From Talinum fruticosum (Eukaryota > Streptophyta > Magnoliopsida > Caryophyllales > Talinaceae): a stretch of DNA of 64,000 bases. The number at the start of each line of letters is the position of its first letter. Within the stretch, counting starts at the first letter, position 1. Below, piece by piece: positions 9,934 through 21,706 of the stretch. The notes under the pieces are model-generated. The model made no database searches, was not told the DNA's origin, and saw only the letters and a program-made list of their open reading frames with translations. The translations under genes and the position numbers were made by a program. The stretch covers positions 806,001 to 870,000 of the forward strand of contig JAITYX010000034.1 of the NCBI GenBank assembly GCA_021018815.1. The letters are read 5' to 3'.

Positions 9934-11403
9934 TGAAGGTTTGCTCATGGAGAGTCTATGTCACCCTAGAGGAGGGGGTGAATAGGGTGATGAAGAAAAT
10001 TCAATAATTTTTATAACAATTTAGCTCAACAATAGATTCCGAGTCTATATTGGACTTAGAAAAGTGATAACACAGATTTATATAGAAACCCACCTGGGCC
10101 GAGAAAACCATGAACAGTGCTAATCCAAGCACCAAGTCAAATCCACTATTTTGAATCCACAAAATGAACATGACTGACTCAACTAGAATCACTCTCTTTA
10201 ACAATTCTTTACAATGTTTTCATAGACTCAAAAATTGCCTTATCCGATTTAGTACTTCCTGACTGAGGTAACCTTTATAATTAGGGACAACTGAGTTGAG
10301 TTAACCTTTATAGCTCAGTCAAGGGTCCTTACTTGCAAAGTAAGAAAAGAATGTAACTAATTAAAAGACTTTCTTTACAACTCGGAAAAATATTAAATAC
10401 ACACTTGGAGTTGTAAATAGAAGATTGAGTAAGAACAATCGGTTCGGTTCCAGCAATATGTTTAGCAATCTTCTAGTCTTGTGAAGTGGCTTCTCTTTAT
10501 AGCCAACCAGGCAGAGTGACCATTGAGTCTTGGTTCCGGACGAAGTCTTCACTAGCCGCTGTAATGGCTCTTCTAAGTCACCGAGAAAAGATCTGTTGGG
10601 ATGTGAACGTTGTGCAACGGCTCTTGGCTCCAAAAGATGGTCCAATCACTTGGTGGTGATTGAAAGTTATGATAGCAACAACCGTTCAGCCTAGATTTGG
10701 TGTTTTCCAGTTTTGGAAACAAACAACCTTGACACGGTGTCCGAGCCATGTCTAGAAGTAGCTAAAACTTGTCCGTTAGTGATTAACGGCTAGAAGCCGG
10801 TTGCTTTTGTATTCAAAAATATGTTATCCTCGTTTGAATAACCTACAAAAGCAAACCACATTGGTTCTCAAAGTATAAAATACTTTGGTCCAAGATTAGG
10901 CACGAGATAATAGTTAAATCCGAGTAATTAAATGCTTAATTATCTTTGGGCTAAAAGAGTGAAATTTTATGAATCTAATATTCAATATACTCAAATTCCA
11001 TCCGAGGCAATCCTAAGGATAATCAAGTAGATAGAGTAAAATATCGAGTATAACAACTTAATCTAGTTAAATAATTCTCAAGGAAATAAATTGACTTAGA
11101 AAAAGGAATTAATGCTTGTAATTCTCTTTGCGTTGAAATATCCAAGTCATTACTCGGAATAAAAGTGTTAGAGAAATTATTTGAGCATCGGGTAGTTCTA
11201 AGTGATTTCCGAGTGACTCGAAACATCGGTGTAGGATATATGCAATAAGGAGGTTTCTAAGTCGGTCAAAACAGAATGAAAACTTAGACAAGAGTTTCTA
11301 TAGTGCTCGGAATGACTTGAAATCAAAACTTAAGAGAGAGAAGATTTATACCGAGTCTTCATGTTATACTCAGAATGACTTCGAGTTAAAATCTTAGTCT
11401 TCA
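9934..11403 (-). repeat. Copia solo LTR with perfect target duplication
   Basis: 1470-bp LTR of the same family as 1459-2942, in minus orientation. It is flanked on both sides by tgggg (9929-9933 and 11404-11408). The interrupted Ogre sequence (gtgcttgggg then ttctttgtgg) is continuous in related copies such as 16730-16745. This is the product of recombination between the two LTRs of an inserted copia. Confidence 0.92.
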
Positions 11404-11551
11404 TGGGGGTTCTTTGTGGTTTACTGGCTTATGTCGCACCAATCGAATAACAGTCCGAGATCTAAGTCTTCAAATAGGAATGGATATTTCATCATCGGGC
11501 CAATAAATAAAAAATAGAGAAAATGAGAACACTTTTTAGATGTCTATTACA

Positions 11552-12266
11552 GGTGACTAAAACGATAGAGAGGTCATTGGTAGGACCCTTCCGGACTCGC
11601 CGATAGTGACTTCCTAGATCGTCTAAACAAAGTATTAGTATGACTTGGAAATGCAAGTAATGGACCGACCTAAAGGGAAAAGATAATTTGACTTTTGGCT
11701 ATATGCACATAATGGACCGACTCTAGGAAATCTTATTAATATATTTTATTTACACCCATACAAGGGCTAATCAGCACTCCTCACCTATCCCTAAAGGGTT
11801 ACAAGCAGAAGATTAAATCTAAAACAATCACACTCATCCAAAGATGCAAATGAAGACAAGGTGCCACCTAATAGTCAAAGATCTATGGTCAAAAGAGGGT
11901 TACGACTAGGTAGGATACATGGTGACTCATAGTCCGAAGATTTAGTCTTCCGTGTGGTGCATGACAAGAAAAATTACTAGAATCCTCGATGCCTCTCGAT
12001 AAACCAAGAGTGCATGCTACGAGGGAAGAGGTACGGCTTTCGTTGGCTATCAAGCCTAGTTAGACTCACACTGGGTATGAGTAGGAGCGTCTTCTTAGAA
12101 ATGTTTAACATGGGGTAAAAACCTAATGGTCTAGCAAGAGTAATAAACTATGTTCAAAGGTTGCTAAATGCGGGATGCCTAATGCAAATACATTATTAAA
12201 ACTCACTACTCAAATGTTCACATTTCGCCCTCTTAATAAATACTAAGTCTCGAGCGGAGTCGCCAA
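11552..12266 (-). other. Ogre leader remnant between two LTRs
   Basis: About 715 bp matching the leader at 35890-36619, ending at the primer-binding site next to the 12267 LTR. All of gag, pol and the 3' region are gone. The leader joins the other LTR exactly at that LTR's 5' end. No gene is present. Confidence 0.75.
12249..12265 (-). promoter_or_regulatory. Ogre primer-binding site
   Basis: The minus strand reads TGGCGACTCCGCTCGAG, one base from the LTR end. It resembles the TGGCGACTC-type site, complementary to tRNA-Arg, used by Ogre elements. Confidence 0.65.
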
Positions 12267-12561
12267 TGTAGGAGCTACAGCTGGCAAGACTCGACCGAGC
12301 TTCTCCACGAGGTTGTGTTAGGGTTTTTAATAAAAGGGGTTGGAAATGATTTTGGGTTTGAAGATTGATTTTTGAAAGTAGGGATTAATCTTTTATTTAG
12401 AGTTCTGAATTTTATTAAGGTAAGTTAAAGATTAAATCTAATTGATTCACGGTTTTATTAAGTACTTTGTTTTAGAAATTACTTTCGAAGTCTCGGGATA
12501 TTATTTCTTAATTGGACAAAATAAATGAAATTAAGGTTTTGAATCGTCGTGAAGGTCACTG

Positions 12562-12597
12562 ACCACTCGGTGCTGGCCGAAGCTAGCACCTAGTGGT
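12562..12597. other. Hairpin in Ogre LTR (copy 2)
   Basis: Arms ACCACTCGGTGCT and AGCACCTAGTGGT pair at 12 of 13 positions around a 10-base loop. It is homologous in position to 8403-8433 and 36977-37020. Confidence 0.6.
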
Positions 12598-13522
12598 TTG
12601 GGTCGCCGGCCACGGCTGGAGAAATCAGCCTCGCCCTTGGAGTGCTGGAAGGCGAGGTTCGAAGCCCTAAATTTTTACCTACACTCGAAAAAGCTGAAAT
12701 GCAATTCGAGTAGAAATAAAGCAAAGAGAAGAGTCACTAGTCAATTTTTAAGAAATAAAAACTAACAAAAAATAGTAAATAAAATATGCTCTTCCAATCT
12801 TAGTATAGGAAACCTAAGACTGAAAAAAGGCTAAGAAATGACTCCATTAGTCTTAAAAGCGAGATTCGGATTCGGGGCGAGGCTACGAAACGTAGGGATA
12901 ACCCTTCTGTTCCGCCCGTCCGAAGACGGCTATTACTAGTTTGAGTAGTGAATCGGAATAACATACTAAACACAAGCACACATCATGCCAAAATATAAAG
13001 CGACCAAAACATGATAGAAAGCGGTAAAAAGCAAATAAAAAGGAAAAAGAAAGTAAAAGTAAAAGAAACGAAAAGCGAGAAATTTAAAGGATTATACCGG
13101 GCGAGGAAAAATAAAAGTAATACTATTCTTCTCCACAATACAGAAAGTGATAAAAGAATATAAAATAAATAATCATTTGAAGGTCTGAATTGATGCCCTC
13201 GAGGTTGTCCCACCTACTAATTAGGATCTCCATACTCGGATCCGATGATGCGACGGTGGTGAACCAAGGACAAGGGCATTTTGTGAGTTTTGAGTGCAAG
13301 TAAGAAGCTCGACGATGGAGTATTTTTGTTTACATGTGGTAAGAATGAAGAATAGAGTTGGGAAATGCATAAAAGGGACCAAGAGATCACAATGCGAAGG
13401 ATGTATTCGAGTAGTCGTTAATCAAATTTCAACACCGTAACCTTAGGAATAAGCTTTGTGGCTAAGATTCAGCAACGTAGTGCTAAAGAAAAAGGTCGTG
13501 TTGAAATGAGAGCTAAGGATTG

Positions 13523-13532
13523 CTATTTATAG
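13523..13532 (-). promoter_or_regulatory. TATA box of Ogre LTR
   Basis: The minus strand reads ctataaatag. It corresponds to tataaata at 42681 in the plus-strand Ogre, and a second, duplicated version (tataaatgg, minus strand) lies at about 16191. Confidence 0.6.
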
Positions 13533-13567
13533 GGAGGGAGAGCTAGGTCAAAAATGACCTAGAGTTG

Positions 13568-15920
13568 TGTTAAGTCGCATTTTATACGTATTTTTAGTAG
13601 CTATTTAGTTTATATTATATAGTTTATTTTATCTAAATTATCCTATTTTGTATATTTATAGGTAATTATCGAATAAAGTGGGGAAGAGAAGAAAAGTCGT
13701 TAAAAGTGGATTTTTAGCTACCGATAAGCATCCAAGAAAATATATGAAGTCGGTCCCATAAATATAATATGTAATAAAATATTTATTTTAGAATATTATA
13801 TTTTAGGACATCCTAATTGGAATAGAAAAGGAAACTTAGAAGAGAAGAAAGAGAAATAAACCCTAACTCTTTCACCCTATATATACTACTTATTATCATC
13901 ATGGAGGAGGGACCTAGGAAGCCAGCTGCTACACGATCACCACCTCCCGTCACTTGCTGTCCACGGCAGCCACACACGAGCTCACACAATCCCTGCTACC
14001 GGACACCCCAAACAGCCACCCTAGCTGCTGCCTCTTCCCTTGCCCACCTCACGTTCTTTTGCTTGCTGCTGCCGCTGATCCTTGTTCCTGGCTGGCTGCA
14101 CCTGCTGCTGCCCATCATCCCACGCCAACACCATCATAATCATCACCATCATCATCCCAGGCCAAGGAATCGGTAATATAATTTAGTGTTGTAATTTTTT
14201 ACTAGTAAAGATTGAATTTTTATTGATAGATTAATATTAAAGATGCTAGTTTTATTTAGTTTACATGTTTTAAATTACATTATGTGTGAGTAGTCTTTTT
14301 ATACTTATTATAATCTACTTGAAGCCATGTTAAATTATTTATTTTGAAACAAAGTTTCGATTTTTATTGTCTTATTGATTCAATCCATGATTCTATGATA
14401 ATTTGTGTTTAATGTTTATGAATTTATGTCTAATTAATTAGAGTGCACGCTACTTAGTTTTATATAAATTCATGTGATAGTTTAAAGGGTTTAAGTACGT
14501 AATTGCTTAATTTTTTAGACATAAGTATCACCTTAGTTAATCATGGATGGCTCATACCCATCTCTTTTAATTAGGAAATTATCATAGATCCTTCTTAAAT
14601 CAATTTGCTAGTAGATTGGTTATTAGGTGCTAGATGATGTTTTTCTAATACTTAATGCTCTAATTTGATTAAATTCTAGTGCTAGTACTAGGGGTATCAA
14701 TATTAGTAGGGTTTATATTAGGGCTAGGCCTAAGTAAACTAATAACTAAGGGAAAACGGGGAAGATCCGCTCGTGGTTGTCTTCTACAGTTTAGCTCATG
14801 GGTAGATCAATTTGTGTGTTAATGATAAATAATAATTTGCATGGTGGATATAGATTATACTAAGTGTATTTTTATAAATTTGCTATCTTTGACAATTACT
14901 TGCTTGCTTTTTAGTTATTTTCTTCAGTTTGTCAATTTTTATTTATAAAGTTATAGTCTTATATTATCAATTTCATTAACCCCCTAAAGATCAGTATTTT
15001 AGGTTAGTTTTAGTAATTTTAATTTAATTTTATTTTGAGTCTTTATATATTTTAATTTTCAGATTATTTTTCTGTCAGTTTTTATTATTTTTGAGTCAGT
15101 TTGTTAGAAATTAGTTTTAAAATAGTTTCTTTTGTTATTTTTCGTGTTTTATTTTCTTTTAGGGTTTAGATGAGTCCTAGTTTGTTGTGATTAAATTTTA
15201 GAATTTTTGGAATTAATTTGATAATTTTTCAGATTTAATTCTTGAATTTAATTACTGCAGATTTTTTGTTAGATAATTTCGTAAATTCGATTTTAAATTT
15301 TATTTTTATATTTTTAGGCTTTGCTTAGGTTTAGAAAATTAGTATTATTATTTTGGATAATTTTAGTATTTATTTTCGTAATTAATTTAGTGCAGAATAT
15401 TATTTATTTAATTTTCTGTTTTAGAACTTATTTAATTTCTGCTTTAGTTTTCTGTTTTAATTATTCTCAAAAAAAATATACAAAAATATTTCTGGGTTAT
15501 TATAAAATTTATATTCTGTCTGGGATATTTATTTATATTATTAGATAATTTTCTGTTAGTTTTAGTTATTTAATTCTGAATTATTCTACGTTTTAATTTT
15601 TTGTTTAAGTTTTTATTTGATTTTCTGTTTTGATTTTTCCAGAATTAATTAGGATAGTTTTGTTAAATTAGATCATTAGAATAATAGTGCATAATCTCAG
15701 AAGTTTTTCTTAGAATTAAAATTAGAAATTTAGTAGTTAATTTGATTTGTTTGAATTTTACAAGGTTAATAACTACAATAGTTAGTTAAATTAGATTGGA
15801 AGTTTGATTTTTTTTTACAGTATCTTTCCTCGTGGATTCGATCCATACTTGCCCTTGCTATATTGTTTATTATAAGCCTAAGTAGTGGTTTAATTTGTTG
15901 TCTGTACGACAAGCTTGACA
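13568..15920 (+). repeat. Athila solo LTR with perfect target duplication
   Basis: 2353-bp AT-rich LTR starting TGTTAAGTCG and ending CTTGACA. It is flanked by agttg at 13563-13567 and 15921-15925. It is closely similar to the 5' LTR at 18430-20675, which is followed by an Athila-type primer site and gag. Short open frames in it (for example 13901-14176, Pro/His-rich) are low complexity and probably not genes. Confidence 0.92.
13878..13886 (+). promoter_or_regulatory. TATA box of Athila solo LTR
   Basis: ctatatata, about 310 bp into the LTR. It aligns with ctataaaa at 18765 in the second copy. Confidence 0.5.
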
Positions 15921-16884
15921 AGTTGCTATCGGCCGACCATTGAGAAGTAGTTGAGAAAATCGGGCCAAAAATCATAAGATTGAACCAAATAGAATATGAT
16001 AAAACAGGATAGAGCCCCAGTCAGCAACTTAATGTTACAGTGACATTCAGCAGCGTAACCCAAACTGGCTCAGCGAGTAGCTTGTAATCAAATTTCAGCG
16101 AGTGTAACGTTAGGAATAAGCTTTCGGTTAAGCTTCGGCAGCGTAGCGCTAAGAAAAAAAGTCATGTTAAAATGAGAGCCAAGGATCTCCATTTATAGGG
16201 ATAGATAGCTAGGTCACCGACCTAGGGTTGCTCTCGGCCAACCCCTCGAAGTAGCTGAGAAAACCGGGCCAAAAATCATAAGATTGAACCTGATAAGATA
16301 TGATAAAATCGGATATAACCTCGGTTAGGGTACCGGCCACCCGGTGTCGCCTAGGTTTATATGCTCTTCCGTGCTGAAAAGGGAGTCTCTTGGCCAAAAT
16401 GCAGTGTTTCACTTGAAAAATCCAGGTAGAAGGCGCCAACCATACGATGACGTTTTGAGGGAGGAAGCTCCTAGTGTCGGGCGAGCTGTTATGGAGCTTA
16501 AACACATCACTTTGATACTTCGATCATGAAATGTAACGCGTAATGTCATCTTGAGGTCTTCGATTGTGTGTCCGATTGGACAAAAGTAAAATGCAAAATT
16601 CTAAGCCTGGAATGTCCCCGTACATGGCACTCGACTCCATTGACTCTGGAAGTTTTGCCCGAGCTTGGATCGTCCAAAAGAAAAGGGATTTTTGGACCGA
16701 CTCAAGGAAAAAGGCTATTTATTTGGTGTTGGGGATTCTTTGTAGTGTACTAGCTTGCATCGCACCAATCAAACTTAGTCTATGATCCAAATCCTCGGAC
16801 AGGATTCAGGATTTCATCATGAGGCCAACAATAAAAATTACATAATTAAAAGAGATAAGGCACGAAACGTTTTAGGTGTCTAAA

Positions 16885-17098
16885 ATATCATGCCTCTTTA
16901 AGTACTTGATCGTCATGTTAACCCGTTTGATTTCAACCATATGTCATATAGCGGACCTTCTTGTGGAGCATATCAATCCTCTAGGGATTATGGAGTTAGC
17001 TCTTGACAAGCTGGTGGGGAGCGAGACGAGTTTCCACGTCCATCTTGGATGATTTCGACAACTACATCTTCGATGATGCCTCTAATGATGAAGATTAA
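16885..17098 (+). pseudogene. Antisense Ogre ORF (plant mobile domain type), C-terminal end
   Basis: Plus-strand coding remnant, antisense to the Ogre around it. It ends in SILDDFDNYIFDDASNDED and a taa stop at 17096-17098. The same tail (ENFDNYLFDDASDD, stop at 61774) ends the antisense ORF of the other Ogre, whose N-terminal part resembles the plant mobile domain. Only the last part survives here because an LTR cuts it at 16884. Confidence 0.6.
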
Positions 17099-17629
17099 TC
17101 AACTACTTTGTAGGGTGCTTTTGTTAATATCAAATGTTTTGTAATATTTTGATTCTATGCAAATGGGATAAATGCAAAGGCTCAATTCTAAAAAATGCTT
17201 TCTTACATGATACGAAAAATCTAAGAAAAATTGCAAAGACAAATCAAAAAAATTGCACTAACCCCCATTCCCCCAAGGGAAAATAATAAAATGGAAAATA
17301 GGAAATGGTAAGTGCACGGTCTAAAAATATTTGGGCTCGGCCGAAATGGGCCGAAGCAAAACTGAAAATGGCTGAAGGAGTGCTCGGGCCTAAAGGAAAT
17401 CGGACAGGCCGGTTTGGCGGTGCCGGCCAAGCGGGTGGCCGAGTGTCCGGCGGAATTCAATGGAGTAGTGAGGTAGGACTTTAAACGTACGGACTACAAT
17501 AAAAGTAACCTTCAGCCAGCTTATTGAAAGTCGTACCTTTGAAATTTTCCTTCAGTAACTTCTTCATAAAAACAGTTCCTAAGAATTTTCCTTAGTGTTT
17601 AGAATTATATTCTACTTCAAAGAGGAACT

Positions 17630-18240
17630 TCATGGGCGAACTGTCCCGTTGGATGCATGAGATGACGGATGTTGATAGGATATGGTTGTCCCACTATGAA
17701 CACCCTGTTTAGCATTTGATAGGTGAAAATCAATTGGACTTTCTTAAGGGCTCCTGTGGCCTTTTAGGATCCACACTATTATGTCTTTAGGTTTGGGGAT
17801 AAGGAGCTATGTCGCCTTCTTGAAGAATTTGATGCCATCCTAGGCATTCAACATTGAACTAAACTTGTAACGCCGATGGCTTCCACTAGTATGCATGAAA
17901 CGTATAAGTGTCTACTAAAGCTAACCTATATGAATCTAAGTTAGATTCTTATTAGGGATAAGGTGCATTTAATGAACCTATTGAAGCATTATCGCCCAAT
18001 GCACTCTTCAGGGCTTGCCCACATTCGGAGACGTCGAGCTATAATCACCTGTCATAGGTGGCCTCTTATTAGTGGTAGGCTATAGGGACAAGGCGCCTAC
18101 TTGCATTACGAGTTTCGTTGTGTAGTTAGAGGATCGCTGCTCCCTAACTCTACCGATCGTTCTAGAAACTAGCATAGGGCTAGATTGAGTCGAAGCAAAT
18201 CAAGACAAGGACTTTGCTAGCAGCCCCTAATATTTTAGGT
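17630..18240 (+). pseudogene. Unknown transposon ORF remnant (DUF7745-like)
   Basis: Plus-strand translation gives MGELSRWMHEM, FLKG, then FRFGDKELCRLLEEFDAILG, which resembles the conserved start of a plant transposon-associated domain found in Ogre-like elements. Later pieces (KVHLMNLLKHY) are weaker. Stops and frameshifts interrupt it. It is antisense relative to the surrounding Ogre. The domain name is from memory and needs a profile search. The stretch 17099-17629 shows no coding. Confidence 0.4.
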
Positions 18241-18429
18241 AAGTAGAAAATCAAAATTATTAGTGAGGCTAGGTACGCGGCGCCGGCCAAGAGGTGGCTA
18301 TTCGATGTTAGCAAAACCGAAAAGTCTAGCTGTTCGCTCTCTCACTTTTTTTTTAATTGTTTTGATTTTACTCATGTTGGGCCATAAAGGATGAATTCGA
18401 CCATGTAGCACACTAATAATTTTGATTAT

Positions 18430-20675
18430 TGTTAAGTCGTATTTTGACGTATTTTTAGTAGTTATTTAGTTTATATTATATAGTTTGTTTTATCTAAATT
18501 ATTCTATTTTTGTTATTTTTAGGTAATTATCGAATAAAGTGGGGAAGAGCAGAAAAGACGTTAAAAGTGAATTTTTAACTACCGACAAGCGTCCAAGAAA
18601 AGATATGAAGTCGGTCCATAAAAATAATGCGTCATAAAATATTTATTTTATGAAATCTTAATTTGAAGAGGTGAGTGAAGATAACCATACTCGTAAACCC
18701 ACTACAACTCGTCTTTAGAGTTGCATGAGAAGAAGGAAACTTGGAAGAGAAGAAAGACAAATTACTATAAAAGGACCCAATTTTCCTCACGGTCGAGGGG
18801 AACACACTCGCTACCCATCAACACACATCCTCCTCATCACCATCTCTTTGCCACCTTAATAATCATCTAAATTATCATTATCATCATCTCAATTCTCTTT
18901 CACTCATCACGTAGCCATTTTTTTTAATCATCATTACAATCTCTCTTTCACTCATCACAACCTCCCTCTCTTGGCCACCGGACTTCAAGCCACCTCAGCA
19001 CCATATAATCATCATCATCATCATCAATCTCCTTCATCTTCACCTACACTCTTGATCATCATAAACATCGTTGTTCGCATCCGACGAAATTTATATCGGT
19101 AGTATTATTTAATATTGTAATATTTTACTAGCAAAGATTGAATTTTTATTGTTAGTTTAATATTAAAGATGATATTTTTATTTAGTTTATGTGTCCCAAA
19201 TTATATTATGTATGAATAGTTTTTATACTTAGTATAATCTACTTGAAACCATGTTAAATTATTTATTTTGAAACAAAGTTTTGATCTTTATTGTCTTAAT
19301 GATTTTATCCATTATTCGATGATAATTTGTTCTTAATGTTAATGTTTTTATGTCTAATTAATTATAATGCACACTAATTAGTTTTATATAAATTAATTTG
19401 ATAGTTTAAAGGGCTTACGTACCTAATTGCTTGGTCTTTTAGATGTAAGTATCATCCTAATTAATCATTGATGGCTCATACCCGTCTAATTTAATTAGGA
19501 AATTATCATAGATCCTTTTAAAATCAATTTGCTAGTAGATTGGTTACTAGGTGCTAGATGATGTTTTTCTAATACTTAATGCTCTAATTTGATTAAATTC
19601 TAGTGCTAGTGCTAGGGTTATCAATATTAGTAGGGTTTATATTAGGGTTAGGCTTAAGTAAACTAATAACTAAGGAAAAACGGGGAAGATCCGCTAGTGG
19701 TTGTCTTCTACAGTTTACCTCATGCGTAGATCAATTTGTGTGTTAATGATAAATAATAATTTACATGGTGGATATAGATTATACTAAGTGTTTTGTTTTT
19801 TTTTTTACATTGATATCTTTGATATTATTTATTTGCTTTTTAGTAGCTTTCTTTAGTTTATCAATTCTTATCTACAAAGTTACAATCTTTTATTATTAAT
19901 TTCGTTATCCCCCCTTAAATAACAGTCTTTTAGGTTAGTTTTAGGAATTTTATTTTAATTTAATTTAATTTTGAGTCTTTATATATTTTAATTTATAGAT
20001 TATTTTTATGTCATTTTTTATTATTTTTGAGTCAGTTTGTTAGAAATTAGTTTAAAATAAGTTTCTTTTATTATTTTTCATGTTTTATCTTTTTTAGGGG
20101 TTAGATAGAGTCCTAGTTTGATGCGATTAAATTTTAGAACTTTTTGGAATTAATTTGATAATGTTTCATATTTAATTCTTGAATTTAATTACTGTAGGTT
20201 TTTAGTTAAATAATTTTGTAAATTCAATTTTAAATTTTGTTTTTATGTTTTTAGGGTCTGTTTAGGTCTAGAAAATTAGTATTAATATTCTGGATAATTT
20301 TAGTATTTATTTTCGTAATTAATTTAGTGCAGAATTTTACTTATTTAATTTTCTGTTTTAGAATTTGTTTATTTTCTGCTTTAGTTTTCTATTTTAATTA
20401 TTCTAAATAAAAATACAAAAATATTTCTGGGATATTTTAGTTTTATTATTATGTATAAATTATTTATTTAGTTGTTAGATAAGTTTCTATGATTTTTAGT
20501 TATTGATTTTAATTTATATTTTCTATTTTGTTTTTAAGAGTAGTAAATTTAATTAGATTAAAGCTTGCATGTTATTATATCTTTCCTCGTGGATTCGATC
20601 CCTACTTCCCTATGCTATATTGTTTATTATAAGCCTAAGTAGTCGTTTAATTTGTAGCTGAACGACAAGCTAACA
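18430..20675 (+). repeat. Athila 5' LTR
   Basis: 2246-bp LTR, TGTTAAGTCG to GCTAACA, aligned along its length with the solo LTR at 13568-15920. It is AT-rich, with a TATA box at 18765 and ATC/CAT-rich low-complexity DNA near 18830-19060. No gene is seen inside. Confidence 0.9.
18765..18772 (+). promoter_or_regulatory. TATA box of Athila 5' LTR
   Basis: ctataaaa about 340 bp into the LTR, in register with the TATA of the solo copy. Confidence 0.55.
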
Positions 20676-20680
20676 AATTT

Positions 20681-20698
20681 TAGCGTCCTTGTCTGGGA
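20681..20698 (+). promoter_or_regulatory. Decayed Athila primer-binding site
   Basis: tagcgtccttgtctggga, five bases after the LTR. It matches the usual Athila site TGGCGCCGTTGCCGGGGA (complementary to tRNA-Asp) at most positions. Confidence 0.7.
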
Positions 20699-20875
20699 AA
20701 GAAAATAATAGTTGTTAGTTTTCATCTGATTTAGATTTACTACTTTTATTACTTATTTGTGACTTTAATAGTTTTTTTAGTGTTTTTTAATTTTAACAAG
20801 GAGTATACATTTGATGAAGTTGAAAGCCAAGTAAGTGTTTCTAATTACGTTTACGTAAGTTCCGAAATTATTGAG

Positions 20876-21663
20876 ATGACTACTTTACGTGAACTTGCTG
20901 CGCCTAACTTGGATACACAACTTATACCTATCTTATATCTTGCATTAGACCAACCACTAAAACCGAACTCCAGATTTTTCAATATGTTGCCTAAATTTCA
21001 TGGACTATTTGGTGAGGACCCATATCGTCATATCAATGAGTTTATTATTACATGTTCCACTATGCAAATTGAGGGAATCCCCAATACCAAATTAAGTTGA
21101 GAGCCTTTCCCTTTTCACTTCAGCATTAGGCTAAAGATTGGTTTTATTACCTAACCCCGCAACATTCACTACATGGACCCAAGTTTGTAAAACATATTTA
21201 GAGAAATTTTTTCCTTCATCTAGGATAGGGTCAATTAGAAAGAAAATTTGTGGCATTAAATAGATGATTGAGGAGACTTTTTCTTAATATTGGGAGCATT
21301 TTAATAAATTATGTGCTAGTTGTCCCCAATATCAAATTTCGAGCATTTATTGATTCAATATTTTTCTGAAGGTTTATTGCCAATAGATAAAAATATGGTA
21401 GATGTTACTAGTGGAGGGGTCTTGTTTAATAAGACTCCAGCTCGAGGCTAGAGAATTGTTTAATATTACAGCCCAAAATACTCAACAATTTGGAATTGGA
21501 GATACCCAATTTAGGAATGTTAATGAGTTCAATTTATGTCCATCTATAGAGACCCAATTGTCCCAAATTATTGTTATGTTTAACAAATTGGTCCACAGAG
21601 AAGAAGCAGTAGTTTGTAGTAATTGTTGTTTAGAGGGTCACGTTGCTAATTCATGCCCTACAT
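20876..21663 (+). pseudogene. gag: Athila gag, N-terminal and core part
   Basis: It starts at MTTLRELAAPNLDT. The core reads FNMLPKFHGLFGEDPYRHINE with CSTMQIEGIP, typical of the Athila gag. A stop at 21098 and several frameshifts follow, then AFPFSL and NTQQFG blocks. At 21615-21656 there is a CX2CX4HX4C zinc knuckle (CSNCCLEGHVANSC) with all four ligands kept. The protein would package element RNA. It is broken in at least three places. Confidence 0.8.
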
Positions 21664-21706
21664 AACAAAGAGGGCATCTGAATGCTATTTTTTCTAACCA
21701 AGTCAA

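Larger units (their letters stand above)
8089..11551 (-). repeat. Ogre-type 3' LTR, interrupted by copia solo LTR
   Basis: Minus-strand gypsy LTR matching 12267-16884 and 36620-38578. Its 5' terminus is at 11551 (minus strand TGTAATAGACAT, from TGTAGACACC). Its 3' end is cut by the CACTA insertion. Removing the solo LTR at 9934-11403 and one 5-bp duplication leaves 1988 bp, close to the roughly 1950-bp family length. A TATA-like stretch lies near 9379 on the minus strand. No gene is seen. Confidence 0.8.
13407..16385. repeat. 311-bp tandem duplication inside the Ogre LTR, split by the Athila LTR
   Basis: Unit 1 is about 13407-13567 plus 15926-16075; unit 2 is about 16077-16385. Marker phrases recur in both, such as aatcaaatttca (13418 and 16087), the TATA-region ttatagggat/ttataggga, and gggccaaaaatcataagatt. 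After subtracting the Athila insertion the period is 311 bp. The duplication includes the promoter region, giving two TATA-like sites. Confidence 0.7.
12267..16884 (-). repeat. Ogre-type 5' LTR, interrupted by Athila solo LTR
   Basis: Minus-strand LTR from tgtagg at 12267 to the decayed terminus at 16884 (minus strand TTTAGACACC). After removing the Athila solo LTR and one duplication it is 2260 bp; the excess over 1950 bp is explained by a 311-bp tandem duplication. It sits next to the leader and primer site on its left, so it served as the 5' LTR of the deleted element 8089-16884. Its right flank is internal Ogre sequence. Confidence 0.8.
16885..18429 (-). mobile_element. 3' internal region of a minus-strand Ogre element
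   Basis: The reverse complement of 16885-17620 is similar to 61240-62000 of the plus-strand Ogre, including a GC-rich gccggcc block and aagaaagcatttttagaattgag. The orientation equals that of the Ogre 5' half at 30812-38578, so both are probably parts of one element split by the Athila/copia insertion. The left side is cut by the deleted Ogre (8089-16884). Confidence 0.65.

Noticed and set aside
13901..14176. Pro/His-rich 91-codon open frame
   Set aside because: Lies inside the Athila LTR in CAT/CTG-rich low-complexity DNA; the second LTR copy does not keep it open.
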